64,000 nt of DNA from Saccharomycopsis fibuligera x Saccharomycopsis cf. fibuligera (Eukaryota > Ascomycota > Saccharomycetes > Ascoideales > Saccharomycopsidaceae), in the NCBI GenBank assembly GCA_001936135.1, contig CP012816.1, positions 1,677,501-1,741,500 of the forward strand, given 5' to 3'. The notes beneath the pieces were generated by a model, which was not told the DNA's origin, ran no database searches, and was given only the letters and a program-made list of their open reading frames with translations. A program made the position numbers and the translations under genes. Shown piece after piece: positions 42,907-55,139 of the stretch (positions are counted from its first letter, which is position 1; the number at the start of each line of letters is the position of its first letter).

Positions 42907-43417
42907 AAAGAATAAAATAAATAAACAAACACACAGAAAAGTTTTAAGTTCTAGTAATTTTTATTATTTCCCAACAAATGTTACGTAAACAGAGCATTCT
43001 GAATTGCATATTTTATTATTATATTTTTTGAAACGAGAAGACAGGCGGTAGGTAATTGACATTTGAATTATTGAGGAAAGTGTGGTTGTTGTCCAAGATG
43101 ATTGTGATTAGCATTTAATTCTATAGTAATAAATCTGATTTAAAATATTTTAACTGCCGCTCAAAGGAGAGACGCCGCGTAGATTTTCATTATTGTATCA
43201 AAGATGTGGGAAATATGTTAAGTCGACTAGTTTGGCTCTCGCTTCGGGTTTGTTTTGCTAACCCTTAGCTTCAGTGTTTCAAAGACCTACAGACTCGGTT
43301 TTTGGGCTACACTAAGCTGTCAATCACATCTTGCGAATCATGTGAACAATAATTATAGTACTATAGGAAAATTAATCATTATACGGTATCACAAACCTGC
43401 TGTTTGGTTACGTGCTG

Positions 43418-43463
<46 letters not shown>

Positions 43464-43889
43464 ATTATTATTATTATTATTTTTACAGACAGTTGTGTCC
43501 AAGCTGTAAATGACATTGTAGCATACGTTCGTTAGTCAAATGGGCTTGTTTTCTGTCCGTTGTTGTACTTTTATTTGCCCGTAGCACAATCTGAGTAATT
43601 TTGTCTGACATGCGAGTGGCGCGCGGTTAGCAAAAATGCAGGAAAAAAAAATAATTCTGTTTCTCCAGAATGTGCGAAATATCACCCCAGTATTCCAATG
43701 ATCTCCGGTCAGTGATCAATTAGTGATACAAGATCTGTCAACAAAAAAGGAAGTTCTGCTTACTCAGTTCATCCAGATTAAGAAGAAATACACCTGCTGC
43801 CCCTGCCCTTGCTGCAATATTTAGCTATTTGTTTTTCCGTTTCTCTTTTTCACACCATCGTTTACAATCTCAATTAATAATTTACCTCG
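42907..43889. other. Intergenic UBC4 3' / MSW1 5'
   Basis: A 983-bp AT-rich gap. A homopolymer of about 40 T runs from about 43421 to 43460, followed by a short (ATT)n tract to about 43480. No gene is seen. Confidence 0.45.
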
Positions 43890-45158
43890 GTGATCCATCT
43901 GATGATTAGACTTTCTTGCAAAACACCATTGGCTAGGGCGAAGATACAGCTGCATTGCCATAGTCACCGGCCACTACTTTTGACAAAAAACCAAGCAGCA
44001 TGCTTCAGCAGTACAAAATTCGCTCAAAACAGCAGCAGCAAAGAAACAATACAAACTGTTGACTACAAATCTACCATCAACATCCCACCAAACAGCACAA
44101 TTTTTTCAATGATCCAGCCTACTAACAGATTTCATATTGGTAACTACTTAGGAACAATCAAGATCTGGCGTGATTTTGCCAACAACAACCAGCTTCTTTC
44201 ACCACAATATAACACCAAGCTTCTTTTCGGCATTGCTGATCTTCATGCCATCACTACCCCGAAACCTGATCCTCTCCAATTCAAAAAAGCTCGCATTGAG
44301 GCCATTGCCAGTATCATTGCTTCCGGAATAAGTCCTGAAAAGGCCATCATCTTCACCCAGTCAGCCATTCCTGAGCACAGTGAGCTTTTTTGGATTATGT
44401 CATGCCTATCAGGTATGGGATACTTGAACCGTATGACTCAATGGAAAAGTAAAAGTGCTGGTGTCAGTAGCACTGATTCCTTATTTGATGAAGAGATCCT
44501 CAAAAAGACCAAAGCTGGGGTTTTTATGTATCCGGTGCTACAAGCAGCCGATATTTTACTTTATCAATCTACTCATGTTCCCGTTGGTGAAGATCAAGCT
44601 CAACATTTGGAACTTTGTCGTCATGTGTGCAATCTGTTCAACAAACAATACGGTAATGCCCAATTTAGTTTTCCTGAACCTCGTACGGTATTGGCTCCCA
44701 CTAAGAAAATTCTCTCACTAAGGGATCCACTGAAAAAAATGTCTAAATCTGATGCTGATCAAAACAGTTGCATTTATATTACTGAGGACGCAAAGACAAT
44801 TCAACGCAAGTTGAGAAAAGCAGTGACAGATTCCATTACTGATGAGCCATGGCAATATGATCCTGCAAAAAGACCCGGCGTATCCAATTTGATTAATATA
44901 GTTAGTGGTTTGACTAATCAAGAGACCAATTTAGTGGTGCAACAGTTGCATGCAAAGGGCATAGCTGATCATAAACAGTTGAAGGATTACGTTAGCGATG
45001 TGGTGATTAAGGAATTAGCTGGTGCGAAGAATAAATTTGAAGAGTTGATGGATAATGAAGGTTACTTGTTGAAAGTTATCGATGAAGGGAACAGAAAAGC
45101 TAGGGAGATTGCAGTGGAAAATATCAAACGCGTGAAGCAGTGCATCGGGCTTGCTTAG
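43890..45158 (+). CDS. MSW1: Mitochondrial tryptophanyl-tRNA synthetase
   Basis: A 422-residue class I synthetase. The N-terminal about 55 residues are basic and Ser/Gln-rich, suiting a mitochondrial presequence. The HIGH-type motif is FHIGNYLG (about 81-88), and the KMSKS motif appears in full (LKKMSKSDADQNS, about 283-295). TrpRS markers are FSMIQPTNRFHIGN, PVLQAADILLYQ and VPVGEDQAQHLELCR. It charges mitochondrial tRNA-Trp in the matrix. S. cerevisiae Msw1 is 379 residues; the excess lies in the presequence. Another in-frame ATG at codon 5 could also serve as the start. Confidence 0.95.
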   Translation: MIHLMIRLSCKTPLARAKIQLHCHSHRPLLLTKNQAACFSSTKFAQNSSSKETIQTVDYKSTINIPPNSTIFSMIQPTNRFHIGNYLGTIKIWRDFANNNQLLSPQYNTKLLFGIADLHAITTPKPDPLQFKKARIEAIASIIASGISPEKAIIFTQSAIPEHSELFWIMSCLSGMGYLNRMTQWKSKSAGVSSTDSLFDEEILKKTKAGVFMYPVLQAADILLYQSTHVPVGEDQAQHLELCRHVCNLFNKQYGNAQFSFPEPRTVLAPTKKILSLRDPLKKMSKSDADQNSCIYITEDAKTIQRKLRKAVTDSITDEPWQYDPAKRPGVSNLINIVSGLTNQETNLVVQQLHAKGIADHKQLKDYVSDVVIKELAGAKNKFEELMDNEGYLLKVIDEGNRKAREIAVENIKRVKQCIGLA

Positions 45159-46751
45159 AAGATCACAACTGAATGTCAAAAAACCAGAATTTTTTTCTGT
45201 TCAAATGATGTGTCGATTAAAATAAAGATTGAACTGATTGGCTAATAATTAATGTCCGATGATGCCTGTACTTTATCTTGCTTCACCTTCTCCTGACCAC
45301 TCAAGTAACGGACACAAATAGTAAAACAATTACTATGCGTATAGACCGCAGCTATAGACATACTTGTTATTTATACATTAATACTACGCAATGCATATTT
45401 TGAGACAGTAACGGCATGGGGTAAAAAACACGGGGTTTCTGTTATTTCATTTAACCTGTAAGCTTGCATTATTGTCTTAACTCATATCCGTTTCTCAAAA
45501 AATTTTGAAAAGTTTTAGTACTTGTTAGACGCTAAGTTCTATGGCTTATTGTCATGTTACTTTGTTTGTTCGTTTTTTATTTGTTCTTTCCAAACGTGCC
45601 TTTGTAAATTTCAAAGGATAGATGTTGTTTTCGATTTAAGTATAAAGTGAAACCAAAATTAACAAAAATGATCATTGAAAAGCATATGTCAAAGCAAAAA
45701 AAAAAAAAAAAAAAAAAAGTAACCGTTCTTGCTTGTTGACGACAGACGACAATGTAGCTGGCGGAATCCGTGATTTCTGGGCTACATTAAACTTCATACA
45801 TTGCACGTAGCACCCCATGGGGTACCGCAAAAGTAAATATAGTTGGACAATGATCACAATGACAGCTGCAGTTGGGATACTAAAAAAAGAAATAACCGTA
45901 TTGGATGTTTTGTTTGACTGTTTGAGCTTTCTGGTATTTTTCTAGCATTATGTTACGCACATTATTCTTGCTCTTCGAAAGCTGCAACCATAACCAATGC
46001 TATTGCAGCAAACAAATGATAATAGTCCTCCGCGGTGAATAACAATGCGCTGGTAAGGTTGAGCGTTAGAATTCAGTATTGGGACTGATAATGCCTGTAT
46101 GTTGAGAGGAACTTCTAGCGGTTGGCCAAAAAAAAAAAAAGTGAAGTGACAGTACATTTGTGTCCTAGGACTAATCGATTATGTACTCTAATCGTCTGTA
46201 TTGCTCTCATATTTGGATACCTCTTCCCGTTTAACCCCCTGTTTATGCAAAATTTTCTCAACATTACGGACAGTGACATATATGGAGCATTTGCAAGTCT
46301 CATAAAACTGAGTTACAGAATAACATATTTTATGATCTGGAATAGGAACCGGCGCTTTTGAAGAGATTTTTCGACGGTATCCTTATAATCTTAGTCAATT
46401 CGTTAGGCTGTTTTGCTTTTGGTATACTTATGACTGTTTATTTTATTTTTTTTTTTTTTTTTATGGTTCTCTTCCAAGTTACTTTGCAAATGAATCCGTT
46501 TAGGGCGTGTGAACTTTTATGTTATACAAAAGACATAATCTTACGAAGCCATTCAAACTAATCGAATAAACGTTTAGGATATGGGTTAAAAAAAATGAGC
46601 CTCTAAGCACTGCAGCTATCTATACTGGCATGAATATAAGTTTTTTGTCACATAAAACTGAGAAAAATGATCGATTTTAATAGTATTGGATAATTCGTTG
46701 TAGAAAAGTTAGCCAATTACAAGTTATTATGAAACATATTACACAGATAAG

Positions 46752-46815
46752 TTTTACTTCTTCAAAAAAAAAAACAAAAAAAAAACAAAACAAAAAAACA
46801 GTTGAAGTGAAACTT
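46752..46815. repeat. Imperfect inverted repeat around an A-rich tract
   Basis: AGTTTTACTTCTTC on the left and GTTGAAGTGAAACT on the right pair at about 11 of 14 positions, with an A-rich core between them. The plan resembles the bracketed A tract upstream of RFC5. Confidence 0.55.
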
Positions 46816-47571
46816 TAGTTGATATTCCCTAATCGCTATGCTACTTTAATGTTTAACATGAGCCAGTATATTAACTATTAAAACTACAAAGGCAGAAACT
46901 AGCAAAGAGCATTTTTCAGTGATTTAAAATTTTCGATACAGTATAAAGAGCTGTGATATTCAGGAATAAAAGTGGAGTCCACGCATGGGTGGTATTAAGC
47001 ATGAAAAAATCAAACTGACCGGTTATTCCCGTTTAGTGTGTGGCGAAGCTCCTTTGTCACTGACAACATAAAACCCCCCTTGAACAATAAACTTCAATTT
47101 TCTGTGAAGCATATTGCTGAGGAGTGCTCTTTTAGTGTATATTGGGTATTTTCTACTAGTAGGAATTCAATTTTTCACAGGAAATTTTACTATTGATGTA
47201 TAGTTTGACATACTTTGTTGGCCCAGGCCGCGAGTATTTTATTGAACGGCTGTACCACGTGCCTTGTCCTCTAAATATTCAAAGCCATAAAGCATCAAGC
47301 ACCAAAAGCATGCACACATATAGACAGCATATGCAACTTACAATAATGCCCTTGAGCTAATAATATAACCAGCAATTCGTTCCCCGAAGCTTCTCTTTGA
47401 ACAGGACACCGATCACGAAATACAAATTTGAGAGAATGCTCCAATCAAAATTGAGCGTCTGCGACAGCGAGCTAGGCGTACGGCTATATCCACGCGTTGC
47501 GTCAAATAAAAGCTTTGAAACAAAATTTGGAACCTAGAACATAACATAGTTGAATTTAACGTTAAATACTG

Positions 47572-47613
<42 letters not shown>

Positions 47614-47655
47614 CGATTGCAAATTTGTACTTAGCGTAAAATTTTTTTAAAAAAA

Positions 47656-48218
47656 TGATGCGTTATTTGGGCTCCGATTGGTTATTGAATACGATTGCGG
47701 TCTTCGATCAAGCATTCATCCATACAAATGGAAATGCAGTTACTTGTCCAGGGGCAATTATGCGCTTGCCGTTTCAACAGCCCTACTAGGAAAGGTAAAA
47801 TTGTGTATCTTGACTTCGGCTGAACTTATGTATTATTATACGCAGACGGGCCTTTGATTCCAAAAAAGCAATTGTATAAATAGCTACACGTAGCAAGCTA
47901 GTGGGCAAACTACAACCAGAACATTATAGGCTGGCTGCAAGACATCTGTAAACAGAGCTGGGCATTGGGCTTTGAATTTTCCTTGCAACAGTCAAGCCGG
48001 AGTTTTGGCAAAAGTGTAAGTTTCCAATTACCGCCGGTGTAGGTGAGGAATCAGCATCTTTCATGAATGCCGAGACGTACATAAAACTAGCCAAGATCTT
48101 GGGGAGAGGCAAAAATATAAAATTGGACCAATTAAGCCAAAGAGAATTTTTCTACTATGGACGAGTGGTGTTTGCAATCTCCGAGCATGGAGTTTACCTT
48201 GAAACAAAATTAGACTAA
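47656..48218 (+). pseudogene. Probable decayed protein-coding gene, family not recognised
   Basis: Plus-strand translations give protein-like text in more than one frame: SDWLLNTIAVFDQAFIHTNG near the left end and SFMNAETYIKLAKILGRGK near the right end. The last 80 or so codons before the TAA at 48216-48218 are open. The composition is balanced, not the Ile/Lys/Asn/Phe-rich text of translated AT-rich spacer. Several breaks interrupt it, so it looks non-functional. I could not name the family, and an origin from a mobile element is not excluded. Confidence 0.45.
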
Positions 48219-49421
48219 GATTTACCAAGAAAAAAATAAGTAGCTTTTTTTCATGGTTGTTACAAGTTTAGATAACATTGGCCAAGAACTCAATTAACAA
48301 AAACCCAAGCCAAGACACTATTTAGTGGATTATCAATGCTATGATACTTGAGTGTCGTAGTTGTTCGGCTTTAAGAGATCGAAGAAAACAAACCAGGACA
48401 GCAGCTATTTTTTCCCATTCTACTTCACAAGTGCAGGAATTACAGATTATAAAGAAGGTTTTTACAGCAGCAAAGTTTGAAAAGTGGAGTCTGCGCTTCT
48501 GCTTAGTCAGCTAACCAGCAGCGGCTGCGCCTGTGCTTTCGGACGGCGACAGTCGACAGTCAACAACAGCAAGTAGTAAAGCCCGTGTTCCTGTTTCATG
48601 AAACGCCTGCCGTGCACGTATTTTCGCAGACTGTATTGTATAAAGTACTATAATGCTAACTGGCCAATCAAGGAACGCCCTTGAGCATCCCCCCGCTGGC
48701 CACTGGAGCCCCTCTTCCTGTAGACAAGACAAGATAACTGCAAAACCCAGTGCACTAGAGTAATTAGTGTTTCCACTGATCTCGGTGTTTAGAGATATGA
48801 AATGAGATGAATTGGATTTAATGATTGTGATAGAAGTGCTCAAACGCAAACAAACCGCACCACTTCACTCAACTCAAGTCTAGCACTGCTTAGCAGCCCC
48901 TCTCCCTTCACCGCCTCTCATTCTTCTAAAACCCGAGCCCGCAATTCGACTGGCAAATGCTCTTGATGGCACTGGCTACAGCCGTACTTTACCGCCCGCC
49001 ACTACGTAATTGGTATCAACGTTATCTGCTTCATGGCGCATAGATAAGCATAGCCAGGCACTGCCAGGCGCATCCGAGTACAGTTATGCAGTATTTCTAC
49101 CGTTCAGTGTGCATTTTGGTACCCCGCTTCGTTGCTTTTCCATGTATAGTGCTGTATCATGCTGCATAATAACGTTTGACGATGTTTGCACATGCATTTC
49201 TGTGCTTCACAATGCATGCTCACCACCCACCGGGTGCAAGGTGTGCCCCACTTTCTGCACGCTGGCCCAAAGCCAACATTTATTCCTGTTTCTTTGGCTA
49301 TTCTTGGTGTTTATACTGCCATGCAGACACCGTACTGTTTGGTGAATAGTGGGGCATTAAAATTTCTTTTAGTTCTTGATTTGTAATGGGTTTTGCCCTT
49401 CCGAGATGACTAGATCTCCAC

Positions 49422-49429
49422 TATAAATA
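49422..49429 (+). promoter_or_regulatory. TATA box of the aldehyde dehydrogenase gene
   Basis: TATAAATA lies 115-122 bp upstream of the chosen ATG (49544), the usual yeast spacing for a strong inducible gene. Confidence 0.55.
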
Positions 49430-49543
49430 TCTTGTGGATTCCTCGTCTTGAACATTGATCTATTTTTTGGCTCTTTTTTTTTTCTCCTTTCTTCATACAA
49501 TTTGTATACTTTATACTATATCATACATTACAAACATACAATA

Positions 49544-51118
49544 ATGTTCGCTGCTACCAGAATTATCAGATCCCAAGGGGTCTCCAAGTCTGCTCTCAGA
49601 GCCTCCACCAGACTTTACACCACTCACTTGCCATTGTCTGTGCCTGTTGAATTGCCAAACGGTATCAAATACGACCAACCAACTGGTTTGTTTATTAACA
49701 ACGAATTTGTCCCATCTAGACAAGGAAAGGTGTTTAGCGTCATTAACCCATCTACTGAAGAAGAAATCACTGAAGTTTACGAAGCCAGAGAAGACGATGT
49801 TGACATTGCCGTCGATGCTGCTCAAAAAGCTTTCAACTCCGAATGGAGACATGCAGACCCAGCTACCAGAGGTAAAGCTCTTTACAACTTGGCTGAATTG
49901 ATTGAAGAAAACGCTGAAACTTTGGCTGGTATTGAATCATTGGACAATGGTAAAGCTTTGGCCAATGCCAGAGGTGATGTTAGTCTTGTTGCCAAATACA
50001 TCAGATCTTCTGCTGGTTTCGCCGACAAGATCTATGGTAGAATCATTGAAACTGGTTCTAGTCACTTTTCCTACTCTAGAAGAGAGCCATTGGGTGTTTG
50101 TGGTCAAATCATTCCATGGAACTTCCCATTGTTGATGTGGTCTTGGAAAATTGGTCCAGCTTTGGCTACCGGTAACACCGTTGTCCTTAAACCAGCTGAA
50201 GCCACCCCATTGAGTGCCTTGTTTGCTTCTAAATTGGTTAAAGAAGCTGGTATCCCAGCTGGTGTTGTCAACATTGTTCCAGGTTTCGGTAAGATTGTTG
50301 GTGAAAAGATTTCTAGACACCCAAAGATCAAGAAGATCGCTTTCACTGGTTCCACAGCTACTGGTAGACACATTATGAAAGCTGCTGCTGAAAGTAACTT
50401 GAAGAAGGTTACTTTGGAATTGGGCGGTAAATCTCCAAATATTGTCTTTAATGACTGTGATGTCAAACAAACTGTTCAAAACTTGATCAACGGTATCTTT
50501 TACAACTCTGGTGAAGTGTGCTGTGCAGGTTCTAGAATTTACATCCAAGAAGGTATCTACGACACTATCTTGAAGGAATTCAAGAGCGCTGTTGAAGCTC
50601 TTAAGGTTGGTAACCCATTCGAAGAAGGCGTTTTCCAAGGTGCTCAAACCTCCCAAATGCAATTGGACAAAATTTTGGGTTATGTTGATATTGGTAAACA
50701 AGAAGGTGCTACTCTTGTTACTGGTGGTAAGAGATCAACTGAAAAGGGTTTCTTTGTTGCCCCAACTGTTTTTGCTGACGTTAAAGAAGACATGAGAATT
50801 GTTAAGGAAGAAATCTTTGGTCCAATTGTCACTGTTAGCAAATTCAAGACTGTCGATGAAGTTGTTGAATTGGCAAATGCTTCCGAATACGGATTGGCTG
50901 GTGGTGTCCACACCACTGACATTAACAAAGCCATTGACGTTGCTCACAGAATTAACTCTGGTACTATCTGGGTCAACACTTACAATGACTTCCATCAACA
51001 AGTTCCATTTGGTGGTTTCGGTGTTTCTGGTATTGGTAGAGAAATGGGTATTGATGCTTTGGACAACTACACTCAAGTCAAATCCGTTAGAGCCAAGATT
51101 ACTCCAAGATACGAGTAA
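49544..51118 (+). CDS. ALD5: Mitochondrial aldehyde dehydrogenase, NAD(P)-dependent
   Basis: A 524-residue class 1/2 ALDH. I start at 49544 ([19 protein letters not shown]), which gives an Arg/Ser-rich matrix presequence; an ATG at 49448 would add 32 residues from the AT-rich leader, ahead of this sequence. Family motifs are [14 protein letters not shown] (Asn of the oxyanion hole), FTGSTATGR (Rossmann loop), [12 protein letters not shown] (general base Glu), and GEVCCAGSR (nucleophile Cys). It oxidises acetaldehyde to acetate in mitochondria. Codon usage is strongly biased and CTG-poor, so expression should be high. The relation to yeast ALD4 versus ALD5 cannot be decided here. Confidence 0.9.
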   Translation: MFAATRIIRSQGVSKSALRASTRLYTTHLPLSVPVELPNGIKYDQPTGLFINNEFVPSRQGKVFSVINPSTEEEITEVYEAREDDVDIAVDAAQKAFNSEWRHADPATRGKALYNLAELIEENAETLAGIESLDNGKALANARGDVSLVAKYIRSSAGFADKIYGRIIETGSSHFSYSRREPLGVCGQIIPWNFPLLMWSWKIGPALATGNTVVLKPAEATPLSALFASKLVKEAGIPAGVVNIVPGFGKIVGEKISRHPKIKKIAFTGSTATGRHIMKAAAESNLKKVTLELGGKSPNIVFNDCDVKQTVQNLINGIFYNSGEVCCAGSRIYIQEGIYDTILKEFKSAVEALKVGNPFEEGVFQGAQTSQMQLDKILGYVDIGKQEGATLVTGGKRSTEKGFFVAPTVFADVKEDMRIVKEEIFGPIVTVSKFKTVDEVVELANASEYGLAGGVHTTDINKAIDVAHRINSGTIWVNTYNDFHQQVPFGGFGVSGIGREMGIDALDNYTQVKSVRAKITPRYE

Positions 51119-53060
51119 ATTTAAAACAATTTGAAAAAAAAAACAAGGAAAATTAACGTTTCTTCTTACTCCATGACATGACTGTTTGATTTTTTGGGTT
51201 TGACTTTTCTTTTCTTTTCTTGTTGCTCCTTTATGATTTTGTTATTACGTTTTGTCATGCATTTTTTTATTATATACTACTCCATCTTTTATGTTTTATT
51301 CACGTTATAGATATACTCCAATTTTGGATCTTGATACATATATTCCAGCTCGCGCTCTCCCTGTTTCCGTTTTTATTTCTTGTTGACAGTTATTTTGTCT
51401 TGTCAAGATATTTACTACGCACTAATTTACAATTATATGCCAATGGTTGAAAAGACATGCTGTAATTTTTGTTGATAAAATTTTGGTAGCGCTTTACAGT
51501 TAAACTTAGCCGTTCCGACCTTTAGATTTGAGATTTGCTAGAAATTTAAAAATTGGAATTTGCATGCTCTAAACTTTCCGATGATGGTAGTCAGGCTTTA
51601 TTGCATGCGCGCACCCCTAAAGAATAGGTTAGCTTCCCAACAAACCATAACTATATTTGCTGATTCATCAACAAATTTATGCGTACGTACATCTTTGCTC
51701 GGCATCATATGGAGCACTAGCTGGCTAGCCGATATATATGGCTTCAGGAATCTTTTGGAGTTGCACGCATGCACGCATACGAGCTTATATTTGCATCATT
51801 GCAATTGGCGACATGTTGTGATATTTTATTGTTCGGACCACAGAAGAAGGAATGGAGAATCAAAAGTAGTTCTAAACTCCGAATCGATGTTGGGCTCAGT
51901 GATCCAGCACACAGATGGCATGAGCTAGAACATGCATATTCAGTTGGGAGTGGGGTAAAAGAAGACATGTATGTCAGACATATAGTCATTCTCTCCTGTT
52001 TGGTGAGAAAAATTCGAGTAAAAATGGGGGGCGCGCACATGTTGCAAAAATGCTCATTAATTCGAATTTGCGAACTGGAAACATGTCTTGTTATAGCTGT
52101 AGTTGGTGACAATAGAATTTCCCTGCAAATATAAACATCGATGCATCTCATTATGCTACATGATACCTTCTATTGCCGTTAGCTCTTTAAATGAGCTGAT
52201 GAATAAAACGATCGAATTATTGAGATGAATGTGAATATGACCGTGGATGTAGAACAATACACATGTCCTCATTAGTAATTATTTGATCTACTCTACTCAG
52301 TTTACTTTTAATTAAGCGCATAATTTCAGTTGCATTAATGAAGTTGAGCGCGTTACGCACAACTTTCCTTTTGGGGCCGACCTTCCAGGTAGGGGATACA
52401 GAACTGGCAAAATTTGCATCACAATTCTGGCCATGAGACCAGTGCGCACCCCAGCAAGGAATACGGAAAGACCAAGTTATTGCTTTAACATGCATTGGAT
52501 GGCGGAGCGCCGACACGCCAGATCCTAGAAATCTACAATTGTTAGCACAAAGCAGCATAATGAAAAATTAAGCAATAAAATGTTAGCATTGTTGATTTTT
52601 CAAAATCTTTTGTTTTAGATAGTATGGCACAGATTTATAATATACATTTTGGTCACCGAAAATTTCAATGTTGGCCTAAACAAGCAAACAAAAAAACACA
52701 CAAAGTAAAAAGAAAAACAGTGTGGCTTTTATAGCAATGAGAGCAGGGAAGATAAAGAAAACGAATAAGTAAAACAGGTGAAACAAAAACCAATCCGTAG
52801 ATAAAAAAAAAAAAAAAAAAAAAAAAAAAATAATAATAAGAGAGAAAAAGTGCAGCACTGCACTATTGGTACAAAGAATATACATGCGAAGCCCATTTTG
52901 GTTACACGGACTCACAGAACGAAGCTAACTGATGCCGTCTCGAAGAAAGGCAAGAAACCATTCAAAATCAGCTGGCACGGGCATCAAACGAAAGCTTTTT
53001 CTGCTCGGTGGACATTGTTTATCGGAACAATTTAGCTCCGTTGCGACTTAACGGGAACGT
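51119..53060. other. 1.9-kb convergent intergenic region ALD / HMO1
   Basis: A long gap for a convergent pair, which needs no promoter. AT-rich 3' sequence gives way to mixed composition (about 51.6-52.5 kb). An open frame of 121 codons at 51769-52134 has no family feature. A 29-bp A tract lies at about 52803-52830. No gene is supported. Confidence 0.45.
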
Positions 53061-53932
53061 TTATTCTTGGGATCCAACGCTTTTTCTCTTTGACTTTTCC
53101 TTCTTCTTTTTGTCCTTCTTTTCCTTCTTTTCCTTTCTTTCTTTCTTTGGTTCTTGTTGCTCTTTACCATCTTTGACGCTTTCTTTACCGGCTTTTTCCT
53201 TGGACTCTTCTTTTTCCCTCTTCGCCTTCAAGTCGGCCTCGTCTTCAGTGTACGGATCAATTGGGGTCTTGATCACATAAGCAAGTGATAATTGCGACAA
53301 GTCCAAGTCTTCTGCATTGGCATCGCCGCCTTCTTCTTTAGCTTGCTTAGCCGCGACATAACGGTCCTTCTCCTTGTTGTAAACTTCCAACTGCTCAGCA
53401 TAGGATTTCTTCCATTTGGCCTTCTCTTCCTCAGACAAGGCGGTCCAACGCTTCGTGACCTCTTGAGTCATATCGGCGGAATTCAATGGCGGCAAGGAAA
53501 GCTTGCTACGTTGCTCTTTGAGCACCTGACGGCAGTATGCGTTGAAGGCGAAAAACATGGTGAGCGGTTTCTTTGGAGCGTTTGGATCTTGGACCTTACG
53601 TTTCTTTGGGGCAGGGCTGTCTTCCTCAGGGTTTTTTTCCGATCTTTCGTTGAGCTTGCTTTCTTTGGCGGACTTGGGGGTAGCGGTGCTGGTAGGCGCG
53701 GTGCTGGCATCTCCATTGGCTTCAGCATCAGTGCCGCTGGCGGCGCCATTGGCGGCGCCATTGGCAGCAGCGGCCGCTGCGGCCGCAGCTTTCGAGGCCT
53801 TAGTTGCTCTTTTGGCCTTGGCTGGAGTAGCCGGAGTTTCTGCAGCAGCGGCAGCGGCGGTCTTGCTGTCATCAGCTTGTGCCGGCGCAGCGGCTTTGGC
53901 CCTGGGTTTGGCGGCGGCTTTAGCAGCTGGCT

Positions 53933-53966
<34 letters not shown>

Positions 53967-54525
53967 TGGGGCAATACTGCTGACTGAGGTGTTGATTTCG
54001 CCAGCAGCGCTAGTCAAAGCACCGAAATTGGCGACTAGGTCTTTGAGAACAGCGGCGGTCGCTGGGTCACTGCTGGCGCTGGGGGTCTTGCTGGCAGCAT
54101 TGAAGAACTTGATGGTGGCGCCAGCAGCATCGTTGGCGGCTCTCGAGAGCTCAAAGAGAGAAGCGACGAGCTAGAAACTGGGTTAGTACTTCACGAAGGC
54201 CGGAAAAGAGTTCCTGGATTTTCCTGTTTTCTCTCTCTCTCTCTCTCTCTGTTTGCTGTGCTGCTGTGTTGCCGGCACTTGCCGTGGGCTCCCTGGCGGA
54301 AGAAGACAGCTATTCATTTTGTCCGCGCTGGAGGGACGCGTCTGTGTGGGCTGCTGGAGCAGTTGGTCGGTTTCCAGTATACACAAACGCGTGCTGGAAC
54401 AGACAGATAACTTCTTTTCTTCTACTGGAAAGAGCAAGCCAGAGACAGACAGACAGAAAAGAAGAACATGATACTCAACATACCGCGTCCTTGGTGGCCT
54501 TGAGGTCTGCTTGTGCGCTGGACAT
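53061..54525 (-). CDS. HMO1: HMG-box chromatin protein Hmo1 (two exons)
   Basis: Exon 1 is 54484-54525 (MSSAQADLKATKDA) and exon 2 is 53061-54170, giving 383 residues. The intron (54171-54483, 313 nt) has donor GTATGT, branch TACTAAC and acceptor TTTCTAG; the join is phase 0 and continues LVASLFELSRAANDA, exactly the Hmo1 N-terminal domain (compare KDSLVSSLFELSKAAN in yeast). An HMG box follows near 210-290 (DPNAPKKPLTMFFAFNAY, WTALSEEEKAKWKK). The C-terminal tail is Lys/Glu-rich (KKEKKDKKKKEKSKRK). A region of about 110 residues between the domains is strongly Ala-rich with runs of 11 and 9 Ala, absent from the 246-residue yeast protein. Hmo1 binds ribosomal-protein and rDNA promoters. Confidence 0.93.
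54231..54250. repeat. (CT)10 microsatellite in the HMO1 intron
   Basis: Ten CT dinucleotides on the + strand (GA in the sense transcript), close to the 3' end of the HMO1 intron, upstream of the branch site. Confidence 0.9.
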
Positions 54526-55139
54526 GACGTGCTATGTGTGTGTATGTGGGCTGGTTGGCTGGATAGCTAGCTGGAGCGATGTAGGCAAGCAGGTTGTAGC
54601 TGGGTAGGCAGCCAAAGTACGTTACGTAGGTTGCCAGGAGGAAATAAAGCAGAGAAAAATGGAGGCCGTCGGGGGGAGGAAGACCCCCCTGGAATCGCCG
54701 GCGCTGCTGCGAAATTTTCATTTTTTTTTTCTCGTCTTTTGTTTCGGGCGGGATTTCGCTGCGCTAGACGGGGCTGTTGGGGCTCCCGGTAGGGCCGCTG
54801 GCCACCACGCCGCTGAGTGCCGCGCTGCGTGCCGCTGGGTGGTGGCAGGCGGCCGGCGGCAGGCGGCCGGCGGCGTTTCGCTGAGCGGCCGGAGGCGCGA
54901 CGCCAATCCAGGGAGGGGCTGAGGGAGAACAAGCTGGAGCAGAGTGCCAGGCTGGCCCCAGCAGGAGCAAGTGGTAGGTAGGTCCGCGACGACAATCGGT
55001 CTGCGTGTGGCTGCCGAGCACGCGCAGTTTCCAGCGGGTAGATGTGCGCCTTCCAGACGGAAGAAGTGCGACTGGATGGCCGAGAAACACTGTCTCGGAA
55101 GGGTCCCACCTGCTGCGGGTGTGTACCCTTCAAGCTTCG

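Larger units (their letters stand above)
45159..49543. other. 4.4-kb gene desert
   Basis: This is the longest gene-free stretch in the window, between MSW1 and the aldehyde dehydrogenase gene. The left two thirds are AT-rich, with homopolymer runs (about 45697-45718, 46447-46463, 47573-47613). One E-box CACGTG lies at 47256-47261. A probable decayed gene lies at 47.65-48.22 kb. The last 500 bp must hold the aldehyde dehydrogenase promoter. Open frames here are 60-112 codons and none is recognisable. Confidence 0.6.

Noticed and set aside
46122-46561. Two consecutive membrane-like plus-strand frames
   Set aside because: Phe/Ile/Leu-rich text is expected from T-rich sequence; the second contains a T homopolymer and neither resembles a family.
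51769-52134. 121-codon plus-strand open frame between ALD and HMO1
   Set aside because: Two other long frames overlap it on both strands, no motif is recognisable and no promoter-like leader is evident. A homologue in another species would change this.
53292-53987. 231-codon plus-strand open frame, Phe/Gly-rich
   Set aside because: It is the antisense of HMO1, whose GC-rich Ala codons keep other frames open; HMO1 is proved by domain matches.
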